A stretch of 64,000 nt of DNA from JAAURS01 sp044923475 (lineage in GTDB: Bacteria; Cyanobacteriota; Cyanobacteriia; Thermosynechococcales; Thermosynechococcaceae). Positions 7,807 to 17,369 of this stretch are shown here, piece after piece. Both the position numbers and the translations under genes were made by a program. The DNA is taken from assembly GCF_044923475.1 (NCBI RefSeq), contig NZ_CP137338.1, forward strand, positions 3,472,001-3,536,000, written 5' to 3'. The stretch's first letter is position 1. Each line of letters opens with the position of its first letter. The notes beneath the pieces are model-generated. The model had not been told where the DNA came from. It saw nothing but the letters and a program-made list of their open reading frames with translations, and did no database searches.

Positions 7807-9897
7807 TTACTGCGGAGAAACATTGAGGAGATTGAGTTCAGCACGACAAAAGATTAAAGCTGGATTGTTGGACTCGACCATCAGGTTCAGCTTCATGTAG
7901 GAAGCATTCCGGGCAGATATTTTGATTTCAAACGGCGTGAGTTGGGAATTCGACACAGATTCGATGGTCTGCAAAAGAACCTTTCCATCCTTATCTAAGG
8001 TTGATAGTTTTAAGGATATCGGCTCGGAGGAGTTGGGGCATTTAGAGATGGATAACAGACCCGTTACTTTTGCCTGTTTTGGAATTTTTCCGTAGTAAAG
8101 CAAGGATGCGGGTGTTCGATTCGTAATTTGCAGGCGTAAAACCTGGACTAGTTTTACAAGCGGGTCTTTTATAATTGCACTCGGCTGACCCGATTTCAGA
8201 TCCAGCCAAAAGGGCTCTTGTCCCGGCACGCGAGACACCTGCGATCGCATCGCAGCAAGCGTATCAAGTATCGTCGGAAAGGATGTAGGCCGGATGCGTT
8301 CGTAAATCCGAACTGTGCTGCCATTCTCTAGCTTAAATTTGGCGGGGAGCGGTGCAAAATCCTGGGCGATCGCCCAATTTTGCGTAAATGCATCCACGAC
8401 AACTTTTATAACCGTTTGCTCTTTCGGATCGACATGATACTGAAAAGGGAAAGCGACGACTACATAACGAGCCTGCAACAACCCATTCAGGGGATAAAAA
8501 TCTCTCGAATCTATATTTGCGTTGCGAGCAATGGGAAGGATAGACTTCCCAAATAGCTGTTGTTCGGCAACGGTAAATACACTATAATTCAAACTATAAG
8601 AAGAGGCCGCAACATAAATCCTTTTCTCAGAAGAGGTTTTGCTTCTAAGAAATTCTACAAGAGTTTTAATCGTATAGTAATCTTTCCGAAATAATGGGGG
8701 TTCTTGTTTCGAGAAAAAAGATGAGAATCCAGAAGATAGTTTAATAACAGGAGAGAATGCAAAAATAGAATTAAGAATTAATATAAAAGCATTAATCGCT
8801 AAAACAATAATTGACCAAGACTTGAATAAACTTTTAAATAGATTCCAGATCAAGATATAGTTTCCAAAAACAATAAACGGAAGAAAATGAGTTACATACT
8901 GGACGTTAATCTGCTTGGCAAAGAAAATCCATTGAAATATAGAAACAACACTAAATAGAGCCAGAAAATTGATTCGTCTTCGACTCGTTAAAGCGCTTAA
9001 ACAGCCCAGCACGAAACCAGTCAGAGCAAAGCTCAAGAGAATTAATCCAAAAGACTGAGCATAATATTGAATATTAGATGCTACCGATGTTTCGTAGGAA
9101 GCATATAAAACACGGTAGTTGATCGAGAGCGCTTTTAGAATCACAATAAATGCAAAAGCTGCGAACAAAATTAAAACATAAATCAATCGAATGCTAAATA
9201 TTGTTATATACTTTAAAGCCCGAGACAAATTCGATTTGTATTTAAGTAAAATTTCACATATTTTATAAATAAAAACGGCAATGACAAATGCTCGAATGCT
9301 ATATATAAAATGACGTCTAAACAGAACCGTTATTGCAAATAGAATAGCGATCCAATATCTCTGACGAGAATTTTTAAGACTTGAATTCTGCCAATAGGTC
9401 AAAATAGCCAACGATATCAAGGTCGAACCGCCAATATCAGGAAATCCTCTAAACACAGAAATCCAAACTGGAGGAACGAGCAACGTAAAAAAAGAAGCTG
9501 TCCAAAATACAGACCTCGTGTTAAAGAGGATCGCTTTGGACAGCATTGTCCCCATGACCAAACAAAAGGGAACGATATAGGCTAAGACCAAACTGTAAAT
9601 AAAGCCAAGACGCGACTCGCCAAATATTATTCTAAATGGAAGCATTGGAAGAGAAGGAAGTTGGGTATAATCGTCAAATAAAGAAATGATGAATAATCCA
9701 ATACCTTCAAAAGGAGATTTCTCAAAAGAGGTAATTAAGTCGCTAATTTGTTCAGAGCTTCGCGAGTAGTCCCAGTAATAAAAATATTGCTCTTTAGACA
9801 CGTAGAAAAAAGTAATCGTCACTGAAAGAGCTATCAGCAGAATAAAGAATAATATATCTATCGGCTTAATATATTTCTCGATCGATTTAACAAACAT
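7807..9897 (-). CDS. Large polytopic membrane protein, GT-C-like, with C-terminal soluble domain
   Basis: Predicted 696 residues. About 11 membrane segments fill residues 15-390. An extracytoplasmic C-terminal domain follows (DSRDFYPLNGLLQARYVVV near residue 470). A charged first loop with WDY and the PAVWISVFRGFPDIGG stretch look like a GT-C fold, but I see no canonical DxD/DE motif and the exact family is unknown. It is a full-length paralogue of the gene at 11515-13629; the shared blocks include YWDY, RGFPDIGG / RGYPDIGG, FRRHF and SRDFYPLNGLL. The gene is AT-rich compared with its surroundings. It lies 12 bp after the GT39 gene, last in a three-gene minus-strand operon. Surface glycan or glycoprotein synthesis is the best guess. 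Confidence 0.7.
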   Translation of the reverse strand: MFVKSIEKYIKPIDILFFILLIALSVTITFFYVSKEQYFYYWDYSRSSEQISDLITSFEKSPFEGIGLFIISLFDDYTQLPSLPMLPFRIIFGESRLGFIYSLVLAYIVPFCLVMGTMLSKAILFNTRSVFWTASFFTLLVPPVWISVFRGFPDIGGSTLISLAILTYWQNSSLKNSRQRYWIAILFAITVLFRRHFIYSIRAFVIAVFIYKICEILLKYKSNLSRALKYITIFSIRLIYVLILFAAFAFIVILKALSINYRVLYASYETSVASNIQYYAQSFGLILLSFALTGFVLGCLSALTSRRRINFLALFSVVSIFQWIFFAKQINVQYVTHFLPFIVFGNYILIWNLFKSLFKSWSIIVLAINAFILILNSIFAFSPVIKLSSGFSSFFSKQEPPLFRKDYYTIKTLVEFLRSKTSSEKRIYVAASSYSLNYSVFTVAEQQLFGKSILPIARNANIDSRDFYPLNGLLQARYVVVAFPFQYHVDPKEQTVIKVVVDAFTQNWAIAQDFAPLPAKFKLENGSTVRIYERIRPTSFPTILDTLAAMRSQVSRVPGQEPFWLDLKSGQPSAIIKDPLVKLVQVLRLQITNRTPASLLYYGKIPKQAKVTGLLSISKCPNSSEPISLKLSTLDKDGKVLLQTIESVSNSQLTPFEIKISARNASYMKLNLMVESNNPALIFCRAELNLLNVSPQ

Positions 9898-9909
9898 GAA
9901 TGGTTAGAA

Positions 9910-11508
9910 CTATTTTTGACGATCGTCGGTCTTATTCACAAAACAGCGTTTTACGATCCAGTCGTTTTGGCTGTATAAGATAACATTCTTATTGCAGAGC
10001 GATTCTTCTCCAACTCTTTGCAGAAAAATAAACGATCGATCTCGATTCAGATCGGGATCGTTCTTATCAAAATAAAACCTTCCAAAATCCCTAACATTAT
10101 AGATTCCATCTTTATCAAGGCTATATTGACTATCTTTTTGAAAATCAGCAGGCGGATACTGAGTAAAAAACAATGCATATACATAGGGTAATTTAATCCG
10201 ATCCGTCACAAGAATCTTTTCAGATAGCCTAGATTGGGTAATGGCTCGATCGAAAGCATTCTCTAAGCCATAGTTAAATGCGATCGCAGCAGTCGAAGAA
10301 TAAAAGAAAAAATAGTTTGTGACAAACAAAAAACTGCTAACTAAAACCCAGATTGTAATTATTTTTTTCAAGATTTTCTTTAAATCGATATCTTTTATCC
10401 CCTCAAGAAGACCTTCAAATCCAATCGCAGCAATGACCAATACAGGAATGAAAACAGCATTAGCACGATTTATATTTAAGCTAGATATAAATACCATCGG
10501 CAAACAGGAAAATAACCATACTAAAAGCAAACTAGCTTTAGCTTTTGATTTCCATTCATCCAGAAGAATCTTAATGCCTATACAAAGAAATGGAAATAAA
10601 ATCATGTAAATTGGAGGAAGCCCTGAAATTCGATTCCAGATTTTATCATCCTGAAAACCATTAAATATAAATTCAAGATTAGTTTGAGGATTAATTGCCC
10701 TGAAAGGTGTAGAGGTGAGCAAAGGAATGCTAAACGGCAAATATTTCTCAAAAAATAAACCATTCCTAAATATTGAATTCTTGACTGTAAATAAGAGGAT
10801 CGGCAAAGATGTAATGGCAAAAATTATGACTGAAATTAGCCATTGACTTTTCTTCTCTAAAATCAATGGCTTGTAGTATTTAAATAGCAATAAAAATATG
10901 CCGAACAATATAAAGTAGAATGTGCCATAGGCATACAGTGCGATCGCCCAAGGAACCAAACAAAACGCTCTCTCTTTCAAGGAAGCTTTAGAAGACAAGG
11001 CTCTATGAACAGTATAAAAGCCCAATAAGACAAAGAAAGGTAATAAATTAGATTCCAAACCCCATCGAGATAGCATCACATGCCAAGGACTAACAGCTAA
11101 CAAAAAAGTAGAAATACAGGCTATTTTTCTCGAAACAGTTTTTTTCGTGAATTCGTATAGCAAAGGGATGGTTAAAATCCCAAAAATAAGATTAACGCTA
11201 CGAACAGCCTCTACCGTTAGCCCAAAGAAATGAATGACTGGAATCAATAAATAGGAATACAGTACATTTTGCCCTGCTCCCCATGCGATAAAGTATGCCG
11301 GCCAAATATTGCCCCACTTATCTTTACCCGTTAAAAGGAGGGAGTAAGCCTCATACCCTGCTGCCGCTTCATCTTGATTCAGTCCGGGGGGAATCTCTCC
11401 AAATAATATGACTCGCAATAAAATCCCAATGCCGCATAATAGAAGAACAAAAGCTAATTCATTTTTTTTGAGATAGTTTAAATAGTATTTTTTGCTCAAA
11501 AATCGCAT
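9910..11508 (-). CDS. GT39-like membrane glycosyltransferase
   Basis: Predicted 532 residues with about 11 membrane helices. The first loop holds PPGLNQDEAAAGYEAYSLLL (about residues 36-55), the acidic QDE motif plus following tyrosine/leucine pattern of PMT/ArnT-like GT-C enzymes. The C-terminal part has a short soluble tail ending NWIVKRCFVNKT-like residues. It is the middle gene of the block, 6 bp from the upstream gene and 12 bp from the downstream one, so cotranscription is nearly certain. Flanking it are two paralogues of each other, which suggests the three act on one pathway. AT-rich codon use like its two neighbours. Confidence 0.75.
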   Translation of the reverse strand: MRFLSKKYYLNYLKKNELAFVLLLCGIGILLRVILFGEIPPGLNQDEAAAGYEAYSLLLTGKDKWGNIWPAYFIAWGAGQNVLYSYLLIPVIHFFGLTVEAVRSVNLIFGILTIPLLYEFTKKTVSRKIACISTFLLAVSPWHVMLSRWGLESNLLPFFVLLGFYTVHRALSSKASLKERAFCLVPWAIALYAYGTFYFILFGIFLLLFKYYKPLILEKKSQWLISVIIFAITSLPILLFTVKNSIFRNGLFFEKYLPFSIPLLTSTPFRAINPQTNLEFIFNGFQDDKIWNRISGLPPIYMILFPFLCIGIKILLDEWKSKAKASLLLVWLFSCLPMVFISSLNINRANAVFIPVLVIAAIGFEGLLEGIKDIDLKKILKKIITIWVLVSSFLFVTNYFFFYSSTAAIAFNYGLENAFDRAITQSRLSEKILVTDRIKLPYVYALFFTQYPPADFQKDSQYSLDKDGIYNVRDFGRFYFDKNDPDLNRDRSFIFLQRVGEESLCNKNVILYSQNDWIVKRCFVNKTDDRQK

Positions 11509-11514
11509 TTAATT

Positions 11515-13629
11515 TTAGTTTGATACGACTAAATGATTCAATGAAATCGTGCAGTATCTTTGTGTCTTAGTGCTATTTTTAAATTCCAAATTTAATTCCA
11601 GGAACCGCGCGTTTTCTCCGTTTAGCTCCAAAGCAAACGGGACTTTAGTTGTTGGAATATAAGTTAAATACTTTTCTTCAATTGTATTTCTGTTGATATC
11701 CAATGTTTTTGAGCGCAGTAGAATTGGATCGCTTTGAGAGCAGTTTGACATTATATTAATTTGTCCGTTTATCCTTGTTTTAGGAAAAAGTTTGCCAAAG
11801 TATAAAAGGGAGGCTGGAGATCGACTTTTCACAGATAGAGGAGAAACATGGGCCGTTTTAAAGAGCGCATCTCTTTCAATTACAGTCAATTGGCCCGATT
11901 CTAAGGTCAGCCAATCGGTTTCACGCCCTGGCTTACGATCGATTTTTTGCTCCATCCATTGGAGAGTGCTGAAGATTGTCTCTAGCGATGTAGGTTTAAC
12001 TCGTTTATAAAGATAGGCCGTTACTCCTTCTTGAAAGGAAAATTGCTCCGAAACTTGTTCGAAATCCTGAGCGATCGATTGCTTATTTCTAAACATATCG
12101 CCCACAATGGTAATCACTTTTTGCTGCTCTGGATTAATGTGATATTGCATTGGATCTGTCACAACAATGTAACGGGCATTCAGCAGTCCGTTGAGGGGAT
12201 AGAAATCGCGGGAATCAATATCGGAGGTACGGATAATGTTTAGTTTTTGCTCTTTATATAATTCTTTCTCTCCTTCTTCTATGATGCTTTTATTCAAGAT
12301 TCCATAGGAAGAAGCTGCAATATACGTGGAATCGTCTGGCCCGCTGTTCTCTTTAAGATACTCGATCAAACGAACCACTTCAGAATAATCGGAGCGAATC
12401 AATGGAGCCTCGCGCCTAGCCAACAGTTGCTGAAAAGGTTGAATTACAAGACTTACATGACCTAATCCAATATTAAAATTAAGGGCTAGTAGAAATACTT
12501 CAAATAAAATAACGATTGCTACAAAATAATATCTAAATTTATTTCCTACATATTTAAATGTACTATCCGTCGACCATATTAAAGTACTAATCCCTAAAAT
12601 CATAAATGGGAGAAAATGCGACGCGTAGTGAACGCCAAGCTGTTTTGACGAAAACACCCATTGAAAGATAGTCACTATACCTAATAGACCCAGAAAACCT
12701 AGTTTCTTAGAATCGAATCCCTTCTGGCGCAGACCGACAATAAATCCGATCGCCGCTAATAATATAAATATCAGTCCAAAAGATCCGGCGTAATATTCAA
12801 TATTTTTTAATATCGATTCTTCATAGGAAGAATAAAGTTCTCTATAGTTGAAATAGAATATTTTAATCGATAAATGAATAGAAAATATCAAAAATAAAAT
12901 TAATACAAGTATAGCTCTTTTTATGATCTCCAGATCGAGCTTATACTCGTTTATACGATGTATCTTCTTGCGTCCTATTGCTATAAGACTCTGAAGTATG
13001 ATTGTAATAATAAAACTTCTAAATGCATAGGCAAAATGTCTCCGAAACACAACTAAAACCGACATTATCCCTGCAATTTTGAGAGGCTGACCTTTTTGTT
13101 TCAAGCTTGTATCTTTCCAATACACCAATATCCCAGCCATAAAGAGAGTCACTCCCCCAATATCTGGATATCCCCTCAAGACAGAAATCCACACAGCTGG
13201 AGTCATTAAAGTTATAAAGGTTGCCAGCCAAAATGCAAGCCAGCGCTTTTTAAGCGTTAGATTGCTAAATATAACTCCCATCATTAAGCTAAACGATGAG
13301 ATATAAACAATAGCCAGACTAAATATGAAGGAGAATCTAGATGTTCCAAATACTAAATAGAATGGCAGAATTGGGAGACAAAATAGTTTAGAGTAATCGG
13401 CAAAGAGCGCATTAATAAATTCCAAAACCCCCTTCAAAAAAGATTTCTTAAACTCCCCAATTAATATGTCGGTGCTTTTTTGATAGCCAATATAGTCCCA
13501 CGAATAAATAAATTTTTCTTGGCTTACATAACTCTTTGTAGTGATATAGATAATCGAGATTACAAGAGTTAGCAAAAATAGATTGACATAAAGTTTCGTT
13601 CTATTTTTTTGGAGATTTTCTATTCTCAT
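11515..13629 (-). CDS. Large polytopic membrane protein, paralogue of 7807-9897
   Basis: Predicted 704 residues, same architecture as its paralogue: about 11 membrane segments, then an external domain with DSRDFYPLNGLLNARY (about residue 477) and a cysteine-containing end. WDYIGYQKS after the first helix matches WDYSRSSEQ in the paralogue. First gene of the AT-rich three-gene operon. No catalytic motif can be named with confidence. The two paralogues diverge most in the last 150 residues, which might reflect different acceptors. The region 13630-13880 upstream shows no other gene and probably holds the promoter. Confidence 0.7.
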   Translation of the reverse strand: MRIENLQKNRTKLYVNLFLLTLVISIIYITTKSYVSQEKFIYSWDYIGYQKSTDILIGEFKKSFLKGVLEFINALFADYSKLFCLPILPFYLVFGTSRFSFIFSLAIVYISSFSLMMGVIFSNLTLKKRWLAFWLATFITLMTPAVWISVLRGYPDIGGVTLFMAGILVYWKDTSLKQKGQPLKIAGIMSVLVVFRRHFAYAFRSFIITIILQSLIAIGRKKIHRINEYKLDLEIIKRAILVLILFLIFSIHLSIKIFYFNYRELYSSYEESILKNIEYYAGSFGLIFILLAAIGFIVGLRQKGFDSKKLGFLGLLGIVTIFQWVFSSKQLGVHYASHFLPFMILGISTLIWSTDSTFKYVGNKFRYYFVAIVILFEVFLLALNFNIGLGHVSLVIQPFQQLLARREAPLIRSDYSEVVRLIEYLKENSGPDDSTYIAASSYGILNKSIIEEGEKELYKEQKLNIIRTSDIDSRDFYPLNGLLNARYIVVTDPMQYHINPEQQKVITIVGDMFRNKQSIAQDFEQVSEQFSFQEGVTAYLYKRVKPTSLETIFSTLQWMEQKIDRKPGRETDWLTLESGQLTVIERDALFKTAHVSPLSVKSRSPASLLYFGKLFPKTRINGQINIMSNCSQSDPILLRSKTLDINRNTIEEKYLTYIPTTKVPFALELNGENARFLELNLEFKNSTKTQRYCTISLNHLVVSN

Positions 13630-13884
13630 GTCTATTTAATGCTGCAAGTATTCTTTGGCCTGACTTTAGCCATTTCTAACGATCGCGAACGGACGCTAAT
13701 TCAGCGTTTCGTAGAGAACCCATCAAATAATATCAAGTCCTGTCGCTTCCCTACGAAAGTGTTGTCTATTTTATGGGAGTCTAGGATTGCTAGACGAGCG
13801 GTCTTCCCTCTCGTCGATATTCTTGATGGGGACATTCGACCTGCTGGCGATGGATAGCGAAACCCTTTTACTCTGACTTTAGAC

Positions 13885-13929
13885 GCAAAAAAAGCCCAGC
13901 CGTTTCTCAGGAAAGGACTGGGCTTTAAT
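13885..13929 (-). terminator. Rho-independent terminator of ftsH
   Basis: On the minus strand AAAGCCCAG (13926-13918) pairs with CTGGGCTTT (13899-13891) and is followed by a T-run (13893-13885). It lies 22 bp past the ftsH stop. Confidence 0.8.
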
Positions 13930-13951
13930 TTTTAGATGGACTGTAGCCTAG

Positions 13952-15793
13952 CTAGGCGATCGCCGCCATGGTCACATCGCTGGAGTTCAGAATCCCCTGA
14001 AGCTCTTCCGAGTCAACGGTTTCCTTCTCAACCAGCATGTCAGCAATCTTGTCGAGCACTAGCTTGTTCTTGATTAACACATCCTTAGCGCGTCGATAGG
14101 CTTGGTCTACTAGGTTGCGGACTTCATCATCGATGGCGGCGGCTGTCTCGTCGGAGAAATCGCGCTCTGCCATGATGTCTCGTCCCATAAAGGGATTGCC
14201 TTGCTGGCGACCGAGGGCGACAGGACCCAGGCGATCGCTCATCCCAAACCGAGTCACCATCTGTCGCGCCACTCGCGCCACCTGCTGGAGGTCGTTAGAG
14301 GCACCCGTCGTCACTTCGTCTTCGCCAAAGATAATTTCTTCGGCAATGCGACCGCCTAGGGCAACCGCCATTTGATTTTGGAGGTAAGAGCGGCTGTAAA
14401 GGCCAGACTCCATTTGATCCTCGCTCGGGGTAAACCAAGTCAGCCCCCCCGCACGACCGCGAGGGATGATGCTGATTTTTTGAACCGGATCGTAGTCCGG
14501 CATCAGCGCGCCCACTAACGCGTGACCTGCTTCGTGGTAAGCCACCAGCACCTTACGCTTCTCGCTCATGACGCGATCTTTCTTCTCAGGCCCAGCCAAC
14601 ACGCGATCGATGGCGTCGTTGACCTCGTCCATCGAGATTTCAGTTAAATTGCGTCGAGCGGCGAGAATAGCCGATTCGTTAAGAAGGTTTGACAAGTCCG
14701 CACCCGTAAAACCTGGGGTTCGGCGGGCAATCTTTTCAAGATCCACATCCTTACTCAGCGTCTTGCCGCGAGAGTGAACGTTGAGGATTTCGAGACGGCC
14801 CTTGTAGTCGGGGCGGTCCACCACCACTTGGCGATCGAAGCGACCGGGACGAAGGAGAGCGGAATCGAGTACGTCAGGGCGGTTGGTCGCTGCAATGATG
14901 ATAATGCCCGTATTGCCTTCAAACCCGTCCATTTCCGTGAGGAGCTGGTTGAGCGTTTGCTCGCGCTCGTCGTTCCCACCGCCGAGACCAGCACCCCGCT
15001 GGCGACCCACAGCGTCAATTTCATCGATAAACACGATACAAGGCGCGTTAGACTTAGCCTGCTCGAATAAGTCGCGGACGCGGGACGCACCCACACCCAC
15101 AAACATCTCGACGAATTCAGAACCAGAGATCGAGAAGAACGGTACGCCTGCTTCTCCAGCGACAGCTTTAGCCAAAAGGGTCTTTCCAGTCCCAGGAGGT
15201 CCGACCAACAGAACACCTTTTGGAATTTTGGCTCCTACGGCGGTAAAGCGATCTGCATTTTTCAAGAAGTCTACAACTTCGCTAAGTTCTAGCTTGGCCT
15301 GCTCGATGCCCGCTACATCGTTAAATGTAACCTGAGTCTGAGGTTCCATCTGGACTCGCGCTTTGGATTTGCCAAAGTTCATGGCTTGGTTCCCAGGTCC
15401 GTTCTGAGCTCGACGGAATAGAACAAACAATCCCACCAGCAGGGCGATCGGGACTAAGAACGTGCTGAACGCGCGCACCCAGAACCCTTCATCGCTAGGA
15501 GGTAGTACGTTAATGTCTACCTTGTTTTCGGTCAGGATATCGATCAGCTGCGGATCGGGGGGAAGGTTGACCTGCACCCGAGTTCCATCGGCAGTCACGA
15601 CCTGGGCTTGGCTGCGGTCGGCACTCAAGCCAATCTTCTCAATTTGCTGTTTTTCTACAGCCTCGATCAACTGACTGTAGCGCCAGCTTTCTTTGGCAAC
15701 AGGCTGCCTATCCAAGAGCGACGTTGCCAAGGCTAAGACAACAATCCCTAATAGGACGTAAAGTCCTGCATTTCTCCATCGCTTGTTATTCAC
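13952..15793 (-). CDS. ftsH: ATP-dependent zinc metalloprotease FtsH (FtsH3 type)
   Basis: Predicted 613-residue thylakoid or plasma membrane protease. Two N-terminal helices (about 9-25 and 105-126) flank an FtsH extracytoplasmic domain. The AAA module has Walker A GPPGTGKT (198-205), Walker B FIDEIDAVGRQRG (about 255), and the second region of homology. The zinc site is HEAGH (420-424). The N-terminus (NNKRWRNAGLY) matches the Slr1604/FtsH3 type rather than Slr0228/FtsH2; in Synechocystis FtsH3 forms hetero-oligomers with FtsH1 or FtsH2. Start is GTG 15793 with AGGAGG 12 bases upstream. Substrates include damaged membrane proteins such as D1, by family knowledge. Confidence 0.95.
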   Translation of the reverse strand: MNNKRWRNAGLYVLLGIVVLALATSLLDRQPVAKESWRYSQLIEAVEKQQIEKIGLSADRSQAQVVTADGTRVQVNLPPDPQLIDILTENKVDINVLPPSDEGFWVRAFSTFLVPIALLVGLFVLFRRAQNGPGNQAMNFGKSKARVQMEPQTQVTFNDVAGIEQAKLELSEVVDFLKNADRFTAVGAKIPKGVLLVGPPGTGKTLLAKAVAGEAGVPFFSISGSEFVEMFVGVGASRVRDLFEQAKSNAPCIVFIDEIDAVGRQRGAGLGGGNDEREQTLNQLLTEMDGFEGNTGIIIIAATNRPDVLDSALLRPGRFDRQVVVDRPDYKGRLEILNVHSRGKTLSKDVDLEKIARRTPGFTGADLSNLLNESAILAARRNLTEISMDEVNDAIDRVLAGPEKKDRVMSEKRKVLVAYHEAGHALVGALMPDYDPVQKISIIPRGRAGGLTWFTPSEDQMESGLYSRSYLQNQMAVALGGRIAEEIIFGEDEVTTGASNDLQQVARVARQMVTRFGMSDRLGPVALGRQQGNPFMGRDIMAERDFSDETAAAIDDEVRNLVDQAYRRAKDVLIKNKLVLDKIADMLVEKETVDSEELQGILNSSDVTMAAIA

Positions 15794-15935
15794 GGAATCT
15801 ATGTCCTCCTGGCTGAGTGGGGGCCGGATGTGGTTATACGGTTTTATTAACTAATGTTAACTTATCTCAGAAAGACGCTGCACAGCAATGCATGCAGATC
15901 TTTTTTAAAGAGGCAGCTTGAAAGATACAGTTTGG

Positions 15936-17174
15936 TTAATTGGTTCGAATCATGCTGCCCTCAGGGTTGATGAGGCGCAGGAGCTTTTGCTTGATCTGCG
16001 TGTCGAAGACGCTCCATTTGAGTTTGGCGTACTCAGAGTTTTCGTTAAGACCCGACAAAAAGCCCATTGGAATCTCAAACCCACCGGCCAGCGATCGCCC
16101 ACCACCAAAGAACCGACCTTGCGCGTCCTGTCCGAATGCTTCTTTGATAAATTCATCGGGGTCGAGGGTAATCTTAGTGGTCCGCAGAGAGCCGACCACT
16201 AACTCTAGCTCTTCATCTTCGTCGTGGGCGATGCCGTAAACGACCGCTGTATGGACGTTATCTTCAGTAATTAAAAAGTCAGCGGCTTGAGGGATGGCAT
16301 CGCGGTCGTCGTAACGCAAAAAACCTACCCCAGCAATGCTGACGTTGTTCTGAATAGAACGGTTCTTCAGCGATCGCTCGATCACATCCATGACCTGCTT
16401 GGAGCGGGTCGATTGCAAAACTGTGTTGAGCATCTGCGCGTCGTAAAACCGACTCAGGTAAGCTGCGGCCAAAAAGTCTTCTTCTTGGGCCTGTCGCAAC
16501 CCATTGGTATCGGATCTGAGCCCGTGCATGAGCGCCGTCGCGCATTTCACGTGTTCGCCAGTGTTGCTGTCGAGATTGAGCAAACCAGCCTGGAGATACT
16601 GGGTCAGAATGGTGGCTGTAGCGCGGGTGTGGGTGCGAATATCTACAAATTCAGCTTGAAGATCGTCCTGAGTGCTGTGGTGGTCGATGACAACCAAAAC
16701 CGGAACTCGAGCCTGTTGGGCCATCGGTAAAAGCTGGCTGGTCGTCCCTTGGTTGTCGATCAGAACGCAGCCTTTGTAAATCGACCAGTCCTTTCCCTTA
16801 GCCGTGGGGCAGTTCCAGCGCTGGATGGGAAGTCCGGTCAACTTCACGAGGGCAATATTTTCCTGATGGCTGAGGGTGCCGCCATAGACAATATCGGATT
16901 GGATATCAAAACGCTCTGCGATCAGCTTGTAGGCCCAAGCTGAAGACAGCGCATCTGGGTCTGGAAAGTCTTGCAAAATAACAAGATGTCTCTCGCCTCG
17001 ATGTTTATCGAGGACGCGGATCAGAGCGTCTCCACGGTTATCGACAACGCGCTGGGCTGGGTTAGGAAATCCAGACCGAGACAGGATTTTCTCGCTGTCT
17101 CCTCGCAGAGTCTCGACTGGGTGTAGTTCCAACAGCGGGTCAACATCGACAGAAGACAAAGAACTCGGCACCAT
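15936..17174 (-). CDS. DHH/DHHA1 phosphoesterase (NrnA-like)
   Basis: Predicted 412 residues. The DHH domain shows FPDPDALSSAW (about residue 70), the central aspartate in VLIDNQ (about 133), and VVIDHHS (about 160), which coordinate two metals. The C-terminal DHHA1 domain carries FFGGGRSLAGGFEIPMGF (about 350), the GGGR substrate-binding motif. NrnA-like members degrade short oligonucleotides and 3'-phosphoadenosine 5'-phosphate; which activity applies here cannot be read from sequence. The length exceeds that of Bacillus NrnA by about 100 residues, with an N-terminal extension usual for cyanobacterial members. It stands 142 bp upstream of ftsH on the same strand. Confidence 0.85.
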   Translation of the reverse strand: MVPSSLSSVDVDPLLELHPVETLRGDSEKILSRSGFPNPAQRVVDNRGDALIRVLDKHRGERHLVILQDFPDPDALSSAWAYKLIAERFDIQSDIVYGGTLSHQENIALVKLTGLPIQRWNCPTAKGKDWSIYKGCVLIDNQGTTSQLLPMAQQARVPVLVVIDHHSTQDDLQAEFVDIRTHTRATATILTQYLQAGLLNLDSNTGEHVKCATALMHGLRSDTNGLRQAQEEDFLAAAYLSRFYDAQMLNTVLQSTRSKQVMDVIERSLKNRSIQNNVSIAGVGFLRYDDRDAIPQAADFLITEDNVHTAVVYGIAHDEDEELELVVGSLRTTKITLDPDEFIKEAFGQDAQGRFFGGGRSLAGGFEIPMGFLSGLNENSEYAKLKWSVFDTQIKQKLLRLINPEGSMIRTN

Positions 17175-17231
17175 AGGACGCTCAGAAGTATTCAGAGGGT
17201 GAGGGGTTGACAGTTGAGGGATGACGTCTAG

Positions 17232-17252
17232 CCGCGCTAGGTTCTAGCGCGG
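17232..17252 (-). terminator. Hairpin after the HNH/small ORF pair
   Basis: CCGCGCTAG, loop GTT, CTAGCGCGG: a perfect 9-bp stem with 3-nt loop. It overlaps the stop codon of the 41-codon ORF. No T-run follows on either strand, so termination is only a suggestion. Confidence 0.4.
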
Positions 17253-17369
17253 AGCAATGGCAACCTCAATCCTTCGATCGTAACTGATAGACCCACAAAC
17301 CCGCACACCTCTTACGAGAGTAGCGCGACGATCGCGTCGTTCTTCCACATGGGCTAGAGTTTGGGTCAT
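17244..17369 (-). CDS. 41-residue ORF coupled to the HNH gene
   Basis: ATG 17369 overlaps the TGA of the HNH gene (ATGA), the usual sign of translational coupling, and the frame runs 41 codons to TAG 17244. The product is strongly basic (VEERRDRRATLVRG) and ends in ISYDRRIEVAIAPR; no family is recognised. The stop lies inside the hairpin at 17232-17252. Short length makes a chance ORF possible. Confidence 0.4.
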   Translation of the reverse strand: MTQTLAHVEERRDRRATLVRGVRVCGSISYDRRIEVAIAPR

